Source of the DNA: CAWKDC01 sp964383495
Lineage (GTDB): Bacteria; Pseudomonadota; Gammaproteobacteria; JABCZS01
Direction: 5' to 3'
DNA length: 64,000 nt
Assembly: GCA_964383495.1 (NCBI GenBank)
Contig: CAYLHG010000007.1
Coordinates: 1-64,000, forward strand
This document shows positions 53,178-62,684 of the stretch, one piece after another (positions within the stretch are counted from its first letter, which is position 1; each line of letters starts with the position of its first letter). The position numbers and the translations under genes are program-made. The notes under the pieces are model-generated. The model saw only the letters and a list, made by a program, of their open reading frames with translations, was not told the origin of the DNA and searched no databases.

Positions 53178-54038
53178 TTATCCCCACTTTAAATAATGGT
53201 CAACCAATAATAAAGTAAATAATACACATAAATAAACATTTGAAAAATGAAAAGTGTAAATAGGCATAAAAGGCTCTTCGCTTCTCATCAAGCGTAACAC
53301 AAACCCTAAGAAAAGCATGTCTAATATCACCGCGCCTATTAAATAAAGCAAATGGCTCATGCCTACAATGTACGGCAATATACTAACCACGCACAATAAT
53401 ATTGTATAAAGTAAAATACAGCGCTTTGTAAATAAAATACCGTGAGTCACAGGCAACATCGGAATGTTAGCTTTTTGATAATCTTTTAAACGATGAAGCG
53501 CTAACGACCAAAAATGTGGCGGCGTCCAAACAAAAATAATCAACACAAGCAATAGGGCATGGGGAGATACGCTATTGGTAACAGCAGCCCAACCCAATAA
53601 AGGCGGTGTTGCGCCTGCTAAACCCCCAATCACAATATTCTGGGGAGTGAGGCGTTTTAATATCCCTGTATAAATTCCTGCATAACCAATTAAACTGGCA
53701 AAACTTAATATAGCTGTCAATGTATTCACGTACACAGATAAAATCGTCATACTTATCACCGTTAATATTACGGCAAAAATAATGGCTTGTTTTTCTGTAA
53801 TTTGCTGCATCGGTAATGGGCGGTTTTGCGTGCGACGCATCACACTATCTGCTTTTTGATCAGCAATATGATTTAACACTGCTGCAGCTGCGGCTGCTAA
53901 TCCAATGCCCACCGTACCACAAATTAAAATACGCAAAGGAACAAATGTGTCTGTAGCCAAAAACATCCCAACCAGCGATGTGATCAGCATCAATACCACG
54001 ACTTTGGGTTTCGTTAATGCAATATAATAATTAAACAT
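53178..54038 (-). CDS. ctaB: Protoheme IX farnesyltransferase (heme O synthase)
   Basis: 286 residues, nine membrane helices. A UbiA-family enzyme with NHIADQKADSVMRRTQNRPLP as the first Asp-rich motif and DYQKANIPMLPV in the second. It adds a farnesyl group to heme B. ATG 54038 follows GGAGGAAAG and is inside the 3' end of ctaA (8-base overlap). Confidence 0.93.
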   Translation of the reverse strand: MFNYYIALTKPKVVVLMLITSLVGMFLATDTFVPLRILICGTVGIGLAAAAAAVLNHIADQKADSVMRRTQNRPLPMQQITEKQAIIFAVILTVISMTILSVYVNTLTAILSFASLIGYAGIYTGILKRLTPQNIVIGGLAGATPPLLGWAAVTNSVSPHALLLVLIIFVWTPPHFWSLALHRLKDYQKANIPMLPVTHGILFTKRCILLYTILLCVVSILPYIVGMSHLLYLIGAVILDMLFLGFVLRLMRSEEPFMPIYTFHFSNVYLCVLFTLLLVDHYLKWG

Positions 54039-54981
54039 CTTTCCTCCGTGCTTCACTACAGAAGAAACATAACGTAATGGTTGATGCTAATAATAATGCT
54101 CCAACACCATTGTGTAACACGGCAATGGGGAGAGGCAAAAACAATAGCACGTTGCTGATCCCCAAACCAACCTGTATGCACAGCAATCCGAACATTGCTA
54201 TGGCTGGGAAACGTAATGCCTTAACACGCATACTGAAAGCCACTAATAATAACAATAAAGACGTAACACACAATGCACCCAGCCGATGCATAAATTGAAT
54301 TGTCACGCGCACATCATGTGGGAAAACACCACCTTCGTAATTTGTACCAATAGGATGTATTAACTGAAATGCTTCTCTTAAATGCAATGCAGGCCACCAG
54401 GTTTCCCGACACGTAGGAAAATCTGTACAAGCCATTGCTGCATAGTTTGCAGACGTCCATCCACCCAATGCAATTTGAAAGAAAACAAGTGCCACCGCAG
54501 CGTAAGCTAAATATTGTAATGATGAATGCACAGAAGTGTCGCTTATAACATGTGTTTTATCTTCACGTCTTGTCACCAGAAATGCACACCACAGCAATGC
54601 AAAAATCAACATTCCGCCCAACAAATGACCCATCACAACAGTAGGATGTAATTTCCACGTGACAGTCCACATACCTAATGCGGCTTGGAAAATAACAAGC
54701 AAAGAAGTAAAAATCAATAATGTTGTTGCTGCTCGTTTTTTAATAATGCTTGCGATGGTTAGCCCTGCAATTAATAACCCCAACGTGCCAGCAAAATAAC
54801 GATGGATCATTTCTGTCCACGCTTTTGTGCTTTCGGCAACATTGTCTGCAACCACCATATGACCATAACATCCCGGCCAATCAGGGCAACCCAATCCTGC
54901 ATCTGTTAAACGTGTGTAAGCCCCTAACATGATCACGCATAGCGCAAAAACACACGCAATCAGCAACAACCGACGAAACAT
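54031..54981 (-). CDS. ctaA: Heme A synthase
   Basis: 316 residues with eight membrane helices in two four-helix halves. GAYTRLTDAGLGCPDWPGCYGH is split across the first loop and carries two Cys; WTEMIHRYFAG, VMGHLLGGM, FMHRLGA and VLHNGVGALLL carry the heme-ligand histidines. It oxidises heme O to heme A for cytochrome aa3. It is followed by ctaB. Confidence 0.93.
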   Translation of the reverse strand: MFRRLLLIACVFALCVIMLGAYTRLTDAGLGCPDWPGCYGHMVVADNVAESTKAWTEMIHRYFAGTLGLLIAGLTIASIIKKRAATTLLIFTSLLVIFQAALGMWTVTWKLHPTVVMGHLLGGMLIFALLWCAFLVTRREDKTHVISDTSVHSSLQYLAYAAVALVFFQIALGGWTSANYAAMACTDFPTCRETWWPALHLREAFQLIHPIGTNYEGGVFPHDVRVTIQFMHRLGALCVTSLLLLLVAFSMRVKALRFPAIAMFGLLCIQVGLGISNVLLFLPLPIAVLHNGVGALLLASTITLCFFCSEARRKDV

Positions 54982-54985
54982 AGCG

Positions 54986-55528
54986 TTATCCTATTTGAGA
55001 AACTTTCAATAAATGACGCAAATCTAATAATAAACGATTATCTAATGTGACAGGATTATAATTCAAAATGACATTACCTAATGGATCCACCAACCATATC
55101 GCACAGCCATTTTCCGCCGGCAATGATGCAGGCAACGGCATTCCATGCTGAATAATATACACATCTTTGAATGGGACAGCATCCGTGGCAGATTTTGTAA
55201 TTAAAATGATACCTAATCGATCTTTCTCTTTCAGCAACGACTCACGGATCGTTTCAAAATGATTTAATGCACGCTCACACGCTTCATCGCAACCATTATC
55301 ACTGTAATATACCATCCACCAGCGATGCTGTTGCTCCGGTAACGTTCCCACTGTACTAAACGCAACAGAAGGATGAATAAGTGCACCCACGTTTTTTGTC
55401 ATAAAATGTAAGCCATCACGCGCCTGGTAGACGAATAATGCAATAATAAAGGGCGCAAGAAATATCACTAATAATAGCGTTAACTTCCAAGCCTGATTAT
55501 TTTTTTTCACGATATTTTCTCCATGCAT
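54986..55528 (-). CDS. Membrane-anchored thioredoxin-like protein of the cox block
   Basis: 180 residues. One N-terminal membrane helix (about 15-35) and a periplasmic domain with YYSDNGCDEACERALNHF, whose C-x3-C resembles the SCO metal site but lacks a clear distal His. Similar small proteins lie between surf1 and ctaA in many proteobacteria and are thought to assist oxidase assembly. It overlaps the SURF1 gene by 32 bases. Confidence 0.75.
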   Translation of the reverse strand: MHGENIVKKNNQAWKLTLLLVIFLAPFIIALFVYQARDGLHFMTKNVGALIHPSVAFSTVGTLPEQQHRWWMVYYSDNGCDEACERALNHFETIRESLLKEKDRLGIILITKSATDAVPFKDVYIIQHGMPLPASLPAENGCAIWLVDPLGNVILNYNPVTLDNRLLLDLRHLLKVSQIG

Positions 55529-56225
55529 TCACAGACAACACACCATAAATCACCACCAAACAAGCTGCCATTGCAAACCATTGCACGGCGTAACCATAAT
55601 GTTTCTCAGGTGGCATTACCACTATTTCCCATTCCCTGATCAGACCATCGTGCAAATCCGTTTCCGCCAATATTACCACTGGCAGCGCGCGCTTCCCCGT
55701 CACAGCAGACAACTCATCCACATCGAGACGCTGTATTTCAAGAGGGCGTTTGGTGGGAAACAAAATGTTCTCGCCAAGAATAAACCGGTCCGGCTCAGGC
55801 AGGTCTATTATGCCACGGATCCGCAAAGACTGGGTAGGGGGCGGGGGGATTTCATTTTTATGTCTAACTGACAAAAACCCTCGATCTACCCACAGGGGCA
55901 GCCCCCCTGAAACAGGCTGAAACAGGGTGAGCACATGATACCCCACATCTTGCGCCTGCATTTGGTGCATGAGCAATACGTCTTCCCCTTGAATAAAATC
56001 TCCTTCTAGCTCAATACCATGAAACTGATAGCCTCGCGGATCTGGCAAAATTTGAGCAAGAGAAAAAGGGGTTTCATGGGTACTGGCAGACAAAGCCGCT
56101 AACATGGCTTCCTTTTCATGTGCGCGAGAGAGTTGCCAAACGCCCAAAGAGATGAGCAAAGGGAAAACCACCAAGAAGGCAAGCACGGGCAGCCCGTTGA
56201 GGAAAAGTCGTTTTAATACACTCAA
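55497..56225 (-). CDS. SURF1 family cytochrome oxidase assembly protein
   Basis: 242 residues. Two membrane helices, near both ends (about 10-32 and 213-232), flank a periplasmic domain. LGVWQLSRAHEKEAML, LWVDRGFLSV and HYGYAVQWFAMA are SURF1 hallmarks. It helps insert heme A into subunit I of cytochrome c oxidase. Confidence 0.9.
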   Translation of the reverse strand: MSVLKRLFLNGLPVLAFLVVFPLLISLGVWQLSRAHEKEAMLAALSASTHETPFSLAQILPDPRGYQFHGIELEGDFIQGEDVLLMHQMQAQDVGYHVLTLFQPVSGGLPLWVDRGFLSVRHKNEIPPPPTQSLRIRGIIDLPEPDRFILGENILFPTKRPLEIQRLDVDELSAVTGKRALPVVILAETDLHDGLIREWEIVVMPPEKHYGYAVQWFAMAACLVVIYGVLSVNAWRKYREKK

Positions 56226-56285
56226 GGAAAACCTCTGGTTGCTATAGGATGGAAGGATTATATCATTGAGGGAGCTTTACCATGA

Positions 56286-56483
56286 CTAGACAGGGTGTGG
56301 CACAATCCATCCCATATAGAACGAAAACACTAATAGAAAGATAAGCAATAAGCTTAACGCGACGCGTATTATAAGCGAGCGCAGCGCCTTTTGCGAATGC
56401 CCATCTTCTTTCATCAAAAAAAATAACCCTGAAAAAAGGGCAACAACAATCAGAATTAAAATGGTCAGTAAAGCTATTTTCAT
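56286..56483 (-). CDS. DUF2909-like twin-transmembrane small protein
   Basis: 65 residues with two membrane helices (about 2-22 and 38-60) and a short charged loop (MKEDGHSQKALRSL). This matches the twin-transmembrane proteins found next to surf1 in oxidase clusters. ATG 56483 has GGAG 6 bases upstream; the ATG at 56495 lies across that RBS and is less likely. Confidence 0.75.
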   Translation of the reverse strand: MKIALLTILILIVVALFSGLFFLMKEDGHSQKALRSLIIRVALSLLLIFLLVFSFYMGWIVPHPV

Positions 56484-56511
56484 AGCACTCTCCAAATTAA
56501 GTGTTCACCTA

Positions 56512-56643
56512 CTACGAAAACTGATAAGCAATTGTAGCCAATATTGAAAGCACAAAAATGATGCCCACAATTTGAATAATGCTCAATCCAAACACACCAT
56601 ATTTTTTGCGTAGCGCTTTAGTATCAAACGGCTTTTTTTCCAT
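56512..56643 (-). CDS. 43-residue single-pass membrane protein
   Basis: A short unlisted gene: MEKKPFDTKALRKKYGVFGL opens it, then one hydrophobic helix of about 20 residues and the end YQFS-stop. GAGGAAATGAAA precedes ATG 56643 (an in-frame ATG at 56649 overlaps the RBS). It fits exactly between rpiA and the DUF2909-like gene, same strand. It looks like a small oxidase-associated subunit; no family recognised. Confidence 0.65.
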   Translation of the reverse strand: MEKKPFDTKALRKKYGVFGLSIIQIVGIIFVLSILATIAYQFS

Positions 56644-56653
56644 TTTCATTTCC

Positions 56654-57316
56654 TCACTCTGGTTTTATCGTCTTCACACCTGCGGCGCCTGCGACTAATA
56701 TCACATCTGCATGGCGTTTCGCAAAAATTCCATTGCACACTACTCCCGGAATTTGGTTAATGGTTTCTTCCATTTCCACAGGATTTAATATTTTAAAATT
56801 ATACATGTCAATAATCATATTACCATGATCGGTTGAAGCTCCCTCGCGCAATGCAGGATCACCACCCAATTTGATGAGTTGTCTCGCAACACTGCTGCGA
56901 GCCATCGGTAACACTTCTACGGGAAGTGGAAATTTACCCAATACATCTACCCATTTGCTTTCATCAATCATACATATAAATTTTCGACAAAAGCTTGCCA
57001 CAATTTTTTCGCCGGTTAATGCCCCGCCGCCACCTTTAATTAAATATCCAAAACGGTTTGCTTCATCAGCGCCATCAACATATAATGACAAATCTCCTGC
57101 AACATTAGAGTCAATCACACGTATGCCGATTGCTTTCAAACGTTTTGCAGTTTCTGCAGAACTCGCGACAGCTCCTTCCAATTCAAAGGGCAATGTTTTC
57201 AACGCTTCTATAAAAAAATTTACAGTAGAGCCTGTTCCTACACCAATGACCATTCCTTCTTCAATATATTTTAATGCTGCTTGTGCAACAGCTTTTTTGT
57301 ACTCATCAACGTTCAT
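56654..57316 (-). CDS. rpiA: Ribose-5-phosphate isomerase A
   Basis: 220 residues. GVGTGSTVNFFIEAL at the N-terminus, YVDGADEANRFGYLIKGGGGAL split across the active site, and EVLPMARSSVARQL. It interconverts ribose-5-phosphate and ribulose-5-phosphate. It overlaps the upstream gene by 4 bases (ATGA). Confidence 0.95.
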   Translation of the reverse strand: MNVDEYKKAVAQAALKYIEEGMVIGVGTGSTVNFFIEALKTLPFELEGAVASSAETAKRLKAIGIRVIDSNVAGDLSLYVDGADEANRFGYLIKGGGGALTGEKIVASFCRKFICMIDESKWVDVLGKFPLPVEVLPMARSSVARQLIKLGGDPALREGASTDHGNMIIDMYNFKILNPVEMEETINQIPGVVCNGIFAKRHADVILVAGAAGVKTIKPE

Positions 57317-57681
57317 TGAGATAATTCCTTAGTTAATAAATGTGTATCTGCCAATAAATAAGCCTCTACCACTTTCCCCTTGATTAAATGGGTTTGAATA
57401 ATTTCCTCTAGTACATCCGGGGTACAGCTATGATACCAAACTCCTTCAGGATATACTACGGCAATAGGACCTTGCATACAAACTCGCAAACAATTTGCTT
57501 TTGTTCGGTAAATCCCACCTTGTTCACTTAAACCTAATTCTTTCAACCGTTTTTTTAAAAAATTCCATGATATTAAACTTGTCTCTTTATCACAACATTT
57601 AGGTTTAGTTTGATCACAACATAAAAAAATGTGACGCTTCAGTTGAGGAATACCTAATGATTGAATGACATTATTTATCAT
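57313..57681 (-). CDS. Thioredoxin-like [2Fe-2S] ferredoxin
   Basis: 122 residues. The N-terminal CCDQTKPKCC and the later CLRVCMQGPIAVVYPEG give the Cys pattern of the thioredoxin-like 2Fe-2S ferredoxin family ('(2Fe-2S) ferredoxin domain-containing'). The C-terminal DVLEEIIQTHLIKGKVV is typical. A cytoplasmic electron carrier, partner unknown. ATG 57681 is preferred over TTG 57687. Confidence 0.85.
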   Translation of the reverse strand: MINNVIQSLGIPQLKRHIFLCCDQTKPKCCDKETSLISWNFLKKRLKELGLSEQGGIYRTKANCLRVCMQGPIAVVYPEGVWYHSCTPDVLEEIIQTHLIKGKVVEAYLLADTHLLTKELSQ

Positions 57682-58138
57682 GATCAAGACCTATAAATTC
57701 CCGCAATAATTTCATTGCCTCTTCTATTTTTTCACGATTATTAGGATCGCGGCGCATGGATTCACTGCCTTGAAATAAAGGCACCTCTGGCAGCTCAACA
57801 GGTGAAGCGCTTAATTCTAACAATCGTGCTTTGCGTGGGGTTAACATGATATTTTTAGATTTTTTTGCATGTTGCGTTAAACCTAGTGCTTGACGTGCAT
57901 CTTGGATTAAACGATCTAATTGTGGTAAAAAAATATTTTCCAATAACTCATCCATGATCGCATCACCCTGACTGATCAAAGCTTGAGCTACTTGTGTTCG
58001 CAAAGATTTTGCACGCGCAGGCAGCAAAGATGTATCTGGTAATTGCGCAGCTAAACGTGTTTCCAAATCTTGCAGGCGCCGCAACCATTGATGCAAATAA
58101 AATCCATCTGAATGTTGAGCACTCGCATGTGTACTCAT
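57671..58138 (-). CDS. Hypothetical soluble helical protein
   Basis: 155 residues, mostly alpha-helical and charged (HQWLRRLQDLETRLAAQLPD), with a Pro-rich stretch near 110-125. No family recognised; no signal peptide or membrane helix. It overlaps the ferredoxin gene by 11 bases and the dipeptidase gene by 4 bases (ATGA), so it is part of the same operon. Confidence 0.65.
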   Translation of the reverse strand: MSTHASAQHSDGFYLHQWLRRLQDLETRLAAQLPDTSLLPARAKSLRTQVAQALISQGDAIMDELLENIFLPQLDRLIQDARQALGLTQHAKKSKNIMLTPRKARLLELSASPVELPEVPLFQGSESMRRDPNNREKIEEAMKLLREFIGLDHDK

Positions 58139-58899
58139 GTGCCAGAATTCTCCACCACAAAATCAAAATAAATATCAGGGTAAGGTTCATCTATTAGACG
58201 ATAGTGCCACCACTCTTCATGGTAGCCTTTAAACCCACCTTTTTCCATCGCGCTACGCAATAAATCTCGGTTACGTTGTGCTTCAGGTGTAATCAAGGTA
58301 TTTGTTTGACGAGACACAAGATGAAATAAATCAAAACTTGATCCCATATCTACGGTGTTATCGTCTAAAAAAGGAATTTCTTCATGATTACGCAATGTTC
58401 TTTCCGTCACAGTTATTTTTTTAAGCGATTCATTCATGGGAATAATCGTCAAATCAAAAGTACTGCCGCGCGTATGCTCAGATCGCGGCGACACATACCC
58501 TTCGCTAAAAATTTGCTGTTTAGTCAAAGTAGGATAATATAATTTTTTAGCTACAGTGTCGCGCTCATCATCACCCCACTCAACAAAAGCATTCGCAGCA
58601 CGTTGTGGCCTGTATCCATCATACACGACTAAATTAAACCCTTGCTTTTTTAATGCATCATGTACTTTTTTTAACGCTATTGCTGCTTTTTCAGTGCAAA
58701 TAATACGATTCACCGCATATCCTGGCACCTGTTTTTCTAAAAAATTTTCCGGCCCATAATACCGAACATTTTCGATCACAGTAGGATCAACGTCAGATAG
58801 AAATACAAAACCTTCTGGCAATTTTTGAGACATCGCTATTCCTTGTTGGCTCAGTATTATCATGCTGCACCATAATATGTTCATGCACCATTTTAACAT
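58135..58899 (-). CDS. ddpX: D-Ala-D-Ala dipeptidase (VanX/DdpX, M15D)
   Basis: 254 residues. N-terminal signal peptide (about 1-22), then the zinc site: H142 and D149 in SEHTRGSTFDL and H232 in EEWWHY, with catalytic E229 and R97 in YDGYRPQRA. Family members hydrolyse free D-alanyl-D-alanine, here in the periplasm by the signal peptide. Roles include D-Ala recycling; there are no van-type neighbours, so glycopeptide resistance is not indicated. Confidence 0.88.
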   Translation of the reverse strand: MLKWCMNILWCSMIILSQQGIAMSQKLPEGFVFLSDVDPTVIENVRYYGPENFLEKQVPGYAVNRIICTEKAAIALKKVHDALKKQGFNLVVYDGYRPQRAANAFVEWGDDERDTVAKKLYYPTLTKQQIFSEGYVSPRSEHTRGSTFDLTIIPMNESLKKITVTERTLRNHEEIPFLDDNTVDMGSSFDLFHLVSRQTNTLITPEAQRNRDLLRSAMEKGGFKGYHEEWWHYRLIDEPYPDIYFDFVVENSGT

Positions 58900-58962
58900 T
58901 CAGCACCACTTGCTAACCTATCAATAATCGTCATAACTTGAAATTGCGCGACAGGCTGGAAT

Positions 58963-59625
58963 TTACACATCTGATTCCGCGACCACTTCCTCATCGTATA
59001 ATCCTGGTGTTGGCGTTCCATATACATTTTCTAATGTATTATCGGCGCGTAATATCCGAATTGCACGAATGGGGTTGCTTAAATCATGTGCAGCTCTGAT
59101 ATCTGAATCTGAATCACCATAATAAATTTGAATGTCCCGTTCTTTAATGGCTGGCACTTTGAGATTGACTCCGGGTTGGTAGCCGACAAACACGACAGAC
59201 GCTAATTCAGGCGCATTGAATAAATCACGTAATACATTTGATAATGTTTCGCTTTTCGTCCCTGTACGTGCGGTAATGAAATAAATAGCATCGCCACGTT
59301 CAATGTGCATTTTCACCAATTCAACACCCACACGTTTAGGCAAACTAAATGTGTCTAGACGATTTGCACGCTCCCAATAACCTTTCTCCATATTGCATTC
59401 TTCTAAAACACCCTCGCACAGTTCTAGTGACAAATGATAAAAACCAGGGCTGCTAAATAAAACTGTTTCGTCCACGTCAAATCCAACTGCCATGGGTGGC
59501 GTGTCTTTCAAACTTTCTTTAATTTCGGCCACCGTCACATATTGAGGATTCTCAGGAGAAGCAAATGCGCTAAATGTGCATAAAAACAAAGTGAAAACTA
59601 GAAAGTAACGTTTTAATGAATACAT
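58963..59625 (-). CDS. aphA: HAD class B acid phosphatase (AphA-like)
   Basis: 220 residues. Signal peptide 1-22 (ends AFA), then D50 and D52 in VGFDVDETVLFSS, FITARTGTKSETL and the metal-binding YYGDSDSDIRAA. A periplasmic non-specific acid phosphatase/phosphotransferase, of normal length (E. coli AphA 237). Confidence 0.88.
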   Translation of the reverse strand: MYSLKRYFLVFTLFLCTFSAFASPENPQYVTVAEIKESLKDTPPMAVGFDVDETVLFSSPGFYHLSLELCEGVLEECNMEKGYWERANRLDTFSLPKRVGVELVKMHIERGDAIYFITARTGTKSETLSNVLRDLFNAPELASVVFVGYQPGVNLKVPAIKERDIQIYYGDSDSDIRAAHDLSNPIRAIRILRADNTLENVYGTPTPGLYDEEVVAESDV

Positions 59626-59809
59626 AATACACCCCTACCAAAAAGATTACCGCACCTATCTAAGACCCGAGCTTAAGGCCGAGAGGTTTAGAAGCCCGCC
59701 CAACCGAACTTACTGTAACATATAGCAATAAATAATAACAATACAATCAAACTGCTACAATGATTGGAAGCCGAAAGCTCTTGGTAACTATTTGATTTTA
59801 ATGTGCTTA

Positions 59810-61090
59810 CTAATAAGCTAAATCCCGCGCGCAACGAACATGAAGTGACATGCTTTTATTGGACGTAACTTGAATGGGGCTAACTAGAAAATTCTCAACC
59901 CAGGCTTCATTGGCAGGGCTGCTACTATACTCGGTAGAACTCCAATATTCATTGCCCGCTAGACAAGCTGACCCCGTGCATATGCCCGAAACCAAAGCTG
60001 ACAAATTCGTCGCCATATTCTGTATACCCGTCGAACAACCCGCCCCTTCGCCTGATGCACCCATTTGGCAAATGGCTGGCAAGTACCAATTACTATAGCA
60101 AGTACCTGTCAAGCAGGGAGAGTTGCCCGACGTATCAATTGAATAGTTTGTGCAAAGTTCGGCCGCATTAGTGCCGATACCAGGAGTAGCGACAATAGTC
60201 TCTGTATTCATCAGGCCATTGCTCAGGCTTTGAGCGCCTGTTGTCACAGCATCTCCCCAACTCATTCCAACTGCATTATCGATCAATGCCGCTGATGATC
60301 CCCCGATACTACCAGTAGTTGGCGTTGTATCATCTATCGCAAAAATATAACCTTGCTGGTAAATACAACCATAAGTTAACACCTCAGCACTCGTCGTCAC
60401 TGTACTCGCATTACTGGCGCCGACAGAAATAATACCCGCCGTTGGCTGGCTCCCTTGCCCCGCATCACAATCTGACGTAGCGTTAGGACCCGGCGTGATA
60501 GTGATTGTACAACTCGCACTTGAAATTAATGAGGATCCACAGGTGCTATTTGCGACCGTCCCGGAAGGCCAGGTTGGGTAATCAATGAATAAATTTTCTG
60601 CAATATAAGCTCCCCCGTTGGTAATGGTGATAATTCGTGCATTACCATTCGTTTGTAAAGCCAAATCAGTTAAATTTATTAGCAATGAAGTCGCCGGGGT
60701 GGTAATTAAACTAATATTTAAAGAATCTTCTGCACTTGGCTGATAACATTGTAACGCGCTGCCTCGTTGGCAAAGTACCGGCCCACCCACTACATCAGCC
60801 GGTAATACTGAACCATCTACCGCTAAAGACAGTGTGCAAGATTGTTGATAACCTAATGTAAATGGATTTTTACAGAGACTAGATGACGTATCTTGAGTAA
60901 TACCAGGAATATCCACCATAGAAAGCGTGTGCGATTTCATTGATTGATTGGTTATTTGATATTGAATAGTTGCCGTATCTGCTGGAGACACCGAAATGGT
61001 TGTTGCTGTTAGCGGCGTGAATGTCCATAACGGTGTGCTGGCATGTGCTATTGTGGTTAACAATAATAAACTGATGGCGATTCGTTTCAT
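59810..61090 (-). CDS. Secreted protein with C-terminal DUF1566 (Lcl-like) domain
   Basis: 426 residues. Signal peptide 1-17. Residues about 20-135 form a beta domain with QYQITNQSMKSHTL, QSCTLSL and GGPVLCQRGSALQCYQP. Residues about 150-270 resemble a repeated Ig-like region. Residues about 275-426 hold a DUF1566 domain, with GMSWGDAV, CYSNWYLPAICQMG and the end EYWSSTEYSSS...RCARDLAY. This domain is the C-terminal module of Legionella collagen-like adhesin and related proteins. Many disulfides are likely. It follows the beta-barrel gene by 9 bases. Surface adhesion is an inference. Confidence 0.78.
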   Translation of the reverse strand: MKRIAISLLLLTTIAHASTPLWTFTPLTATTISVSPADTATIQYQITNQSMKSHTLSMVDIPGITQDTSSSLCKNPFTLGYQQSCTLSLAVDGSVLPADVVGGPVLCQRGSALQCYQPSAEDSLNISLITTPATSLLINLTDLALQTNGNARIITITNGGAYIAENLFIDYPTWPSGTVANSTCGSSLISSASCTITITPGPNATSDCDAGQGSQPTAGIISVGASNASTVTTSAEVLTYGCIYQQGYIFAIDDTTPTTGSIGGSSAALIDNAVGMSWGDAVTTGAQSLSNGLMNTETIVATPGIGTNAAELCTNYSIDTSGNSPCLTGTCYSNWYLPAICQMGASGEGAGCSTGIQNMATNLSALVSGICTGSACLAGNEYWSSTEYSSSPANEAWVENFLVSPIQVTSNKSMSLHVRCARDLAY

Positions 61091-61099
61091 AATAACTCT

Positions 61100-61837
61100 C
61101 TATGGAAGATATGTTAAATTAAACATGATTCCGTTTGTATAAAGATGATCTAAACTTAAGCCTGAAGCCGACGTTTGACCCAACGCTTTCCCCAATTGGC
61201 TTTGACCCCAATCAGCAAATTCGTAAGCTACACCTACTTGCACATGTTGATTCAATATTTTTTGCAAGCCCGCACTTAATGTATAAGTAAAACTTGTTTC
61301 CGTGTTAGAAGAAAAATCTGGCATAGCAAGCGCTTCAAAAATCACCGGCGTGTTGTTGAAATCATAAGCATGATTAAACCCTACGCCTATACTTGCACTC
61401 ACCCAGGGGATTACCCAATACCCTCGATCAATCAACAATTTTCCTTTCATCGCAAGATGAGCATGCTGAATTTGGTAATTGTAAGTATAATTATTAAAGG
61501 TTGGATCTGCATCATCCCAAATATTCCCTGAAAGCTCGGCACTGCTCGTCGCAGCAACAGCAAAACCTAATTGGCCTACCAGGGATTGAGACAGTTCTCT
61601 TTGAAGACCTAAAAACAATTCTCCGTCAAACAATGCTTGAGTGTTATTATCTGCCGTATAAGTTTTTTCCAGATCAGGAGCTAAGTAAAGTGTTTGTTTA
61701 TCGCCAGCATCTTCCCAAACAGGACCTAGACTTAACGCTACAACCCACGAAGATTGAGGTAAATCGAAAGCGGATGCCATTAAATAAGGAAGTAATGCTA
61801 ATACTAACACCGTTAGGAAACACTTTTGAAATCGCAT
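61100..61837 (-). CDS. Outer-membrane beta-barrel protein
   Basis: 245 residues. Signal peptide about 1-23, then alternating polar/nonpolar strands with aromatic belts (SFTYTLSAGLQK, VQVGVAYEFADWG) and the terminal strand GIMFNLTYLP. An eight-stranded OmpA/porin-family-like barrel is likely. ATG 61837 is chosen because AAGGA lies 8 bases upstream; ATG 61843 is almost on top of it. Function unknown, but it probably works with the secreted protein encoded next to it. Confidence 0.75.
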   Translation of the reverse strand: MRFQKCFLTVLVLALLPYLMASAFDLPQSSWVVALSLGPVWEDAGDKQTLYLAPDLEKTYTADNNTQALFDGELFLGLQRELSQSLVGQLGFAVAATSSAELSGNIWDDADPTFNNYTYNYQIQHAHLAMKGKLLIDRGYWVIPWVSASIGVGFNHAYDFNNTPVIFEALAMPDFSSNTETSFTYTLSAGLQKILNQHVQVGVAYEFADWGQSQLGKALGQTSASGLSLDHLYTNGIMFNLTYLP

Positions 61838-61894
61838 GATCATGTCCTTTTGATTCAGCCATTGTTAATTTAACAATGCATATTAATTGAGCGG

Positions 61895-62665
61895 TCATGG
61901 AGCTGGTTTCAGCGCTCCCGTTTCCAATTTTTTAAGTGCCTCGCCCATTTCCTTTACTACTTCGGAGTTTGACAAAAGATAGGTGGACAGTGCGTTAGGT
62001 GGATCTTTTGAAAGCGTGCGTCTCAATAGCTTAACTTGTTCAGAGGCTTCACTCCTTTTTAGCTTTTGTTGCATGTACTTCCATACACTTTTGGGATCTG
62101 GCTGATCTGAATTCAATGATGTTACGTGATGAGCCTTCAATAATTCCTGATAAAATTCTTTTATTATTGCTACATCGCACAATATCTTGGAAACAGCAAG
62201 ATAATTTTCATACTCTCCGTTTTGAGCATTACTTTGGGCAGCTCTTTTTAAACGATTCGCCGCAACATGTCTCGGTGTATGATCATCGTCATCAATAACG
62301 TCTATTTCTGCTCCAAAATCGATAAGAATGCGCGTAATGTCTGGCAACCCTAAATTAGCTGCGAAGGTAAGAGCGCCATGACGGTTCGCGTCTAATAAAT
62401 TAGGGTCAGCGCCCTTATCTAACAAAAGGGTGACAATTTCTATCAATTTTTCACTTTTTTTAATAATGGCACACATCAATGCAGTACGACCGCCACTATC
62501 TCGTACATTAGGATCCGCTTCCTTTTCACTTAATAACCGGCTAAGAGCCTCAATGTCCCCTTTTTCAGCAGCAGAAATAAGAGAAGGCCGAGGTGTGTTC
62601 CCTAAACCTTGCTGATTATTGCCTCTAAACCACCACATGTGCCACCCCATATTAATCTTTTTCAT
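61895..62665 (-). CDS. Ankyrin repeat protein
   Basis: 256 residues. Three to four ankyrin repeats at about 30-130 (GGRTALMCAIIKKS, LLLDKGADPNLLDANRHGA, ILIDFGAEIDVIDDDDHTPRHVA), followed by a helical C-terminus. Ankyrin proteins bind other proteins and are common among host-interacting Legionellales. The start is uncertain: ATG 62665 lies 20 bases past the upstream stop; ATG 62650 and the overlapping ATG 62734 are alternatives, and no strong RBS is seen. Confidence 0.7.
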   Translation of the reverse strand: MKKINMGWHMWWFRGNNQQGLGNTPRPSLISAAEKGDIEALSRLLSEKEADPNVRDSGGRTALMCAIIKKSEKLIEIVTLLLDKGADPNLLDANRHGALTFAANLGLPDITRILIDFGAEIDVIDDDDHTPRHVAANRLKRAAQSNAQNGEYENYLAVSKILCDVAIIKEFYQELLKAHHVTSLNSDQPDPKSVWKYMQQKLKRSEASEQVKLLRRTLSKDPPNALSTYLLSNSEVVKEMGEALKKLETGALKPAP

Positions 62666-62684
62666 ATCATAATAGAGAACCCAT

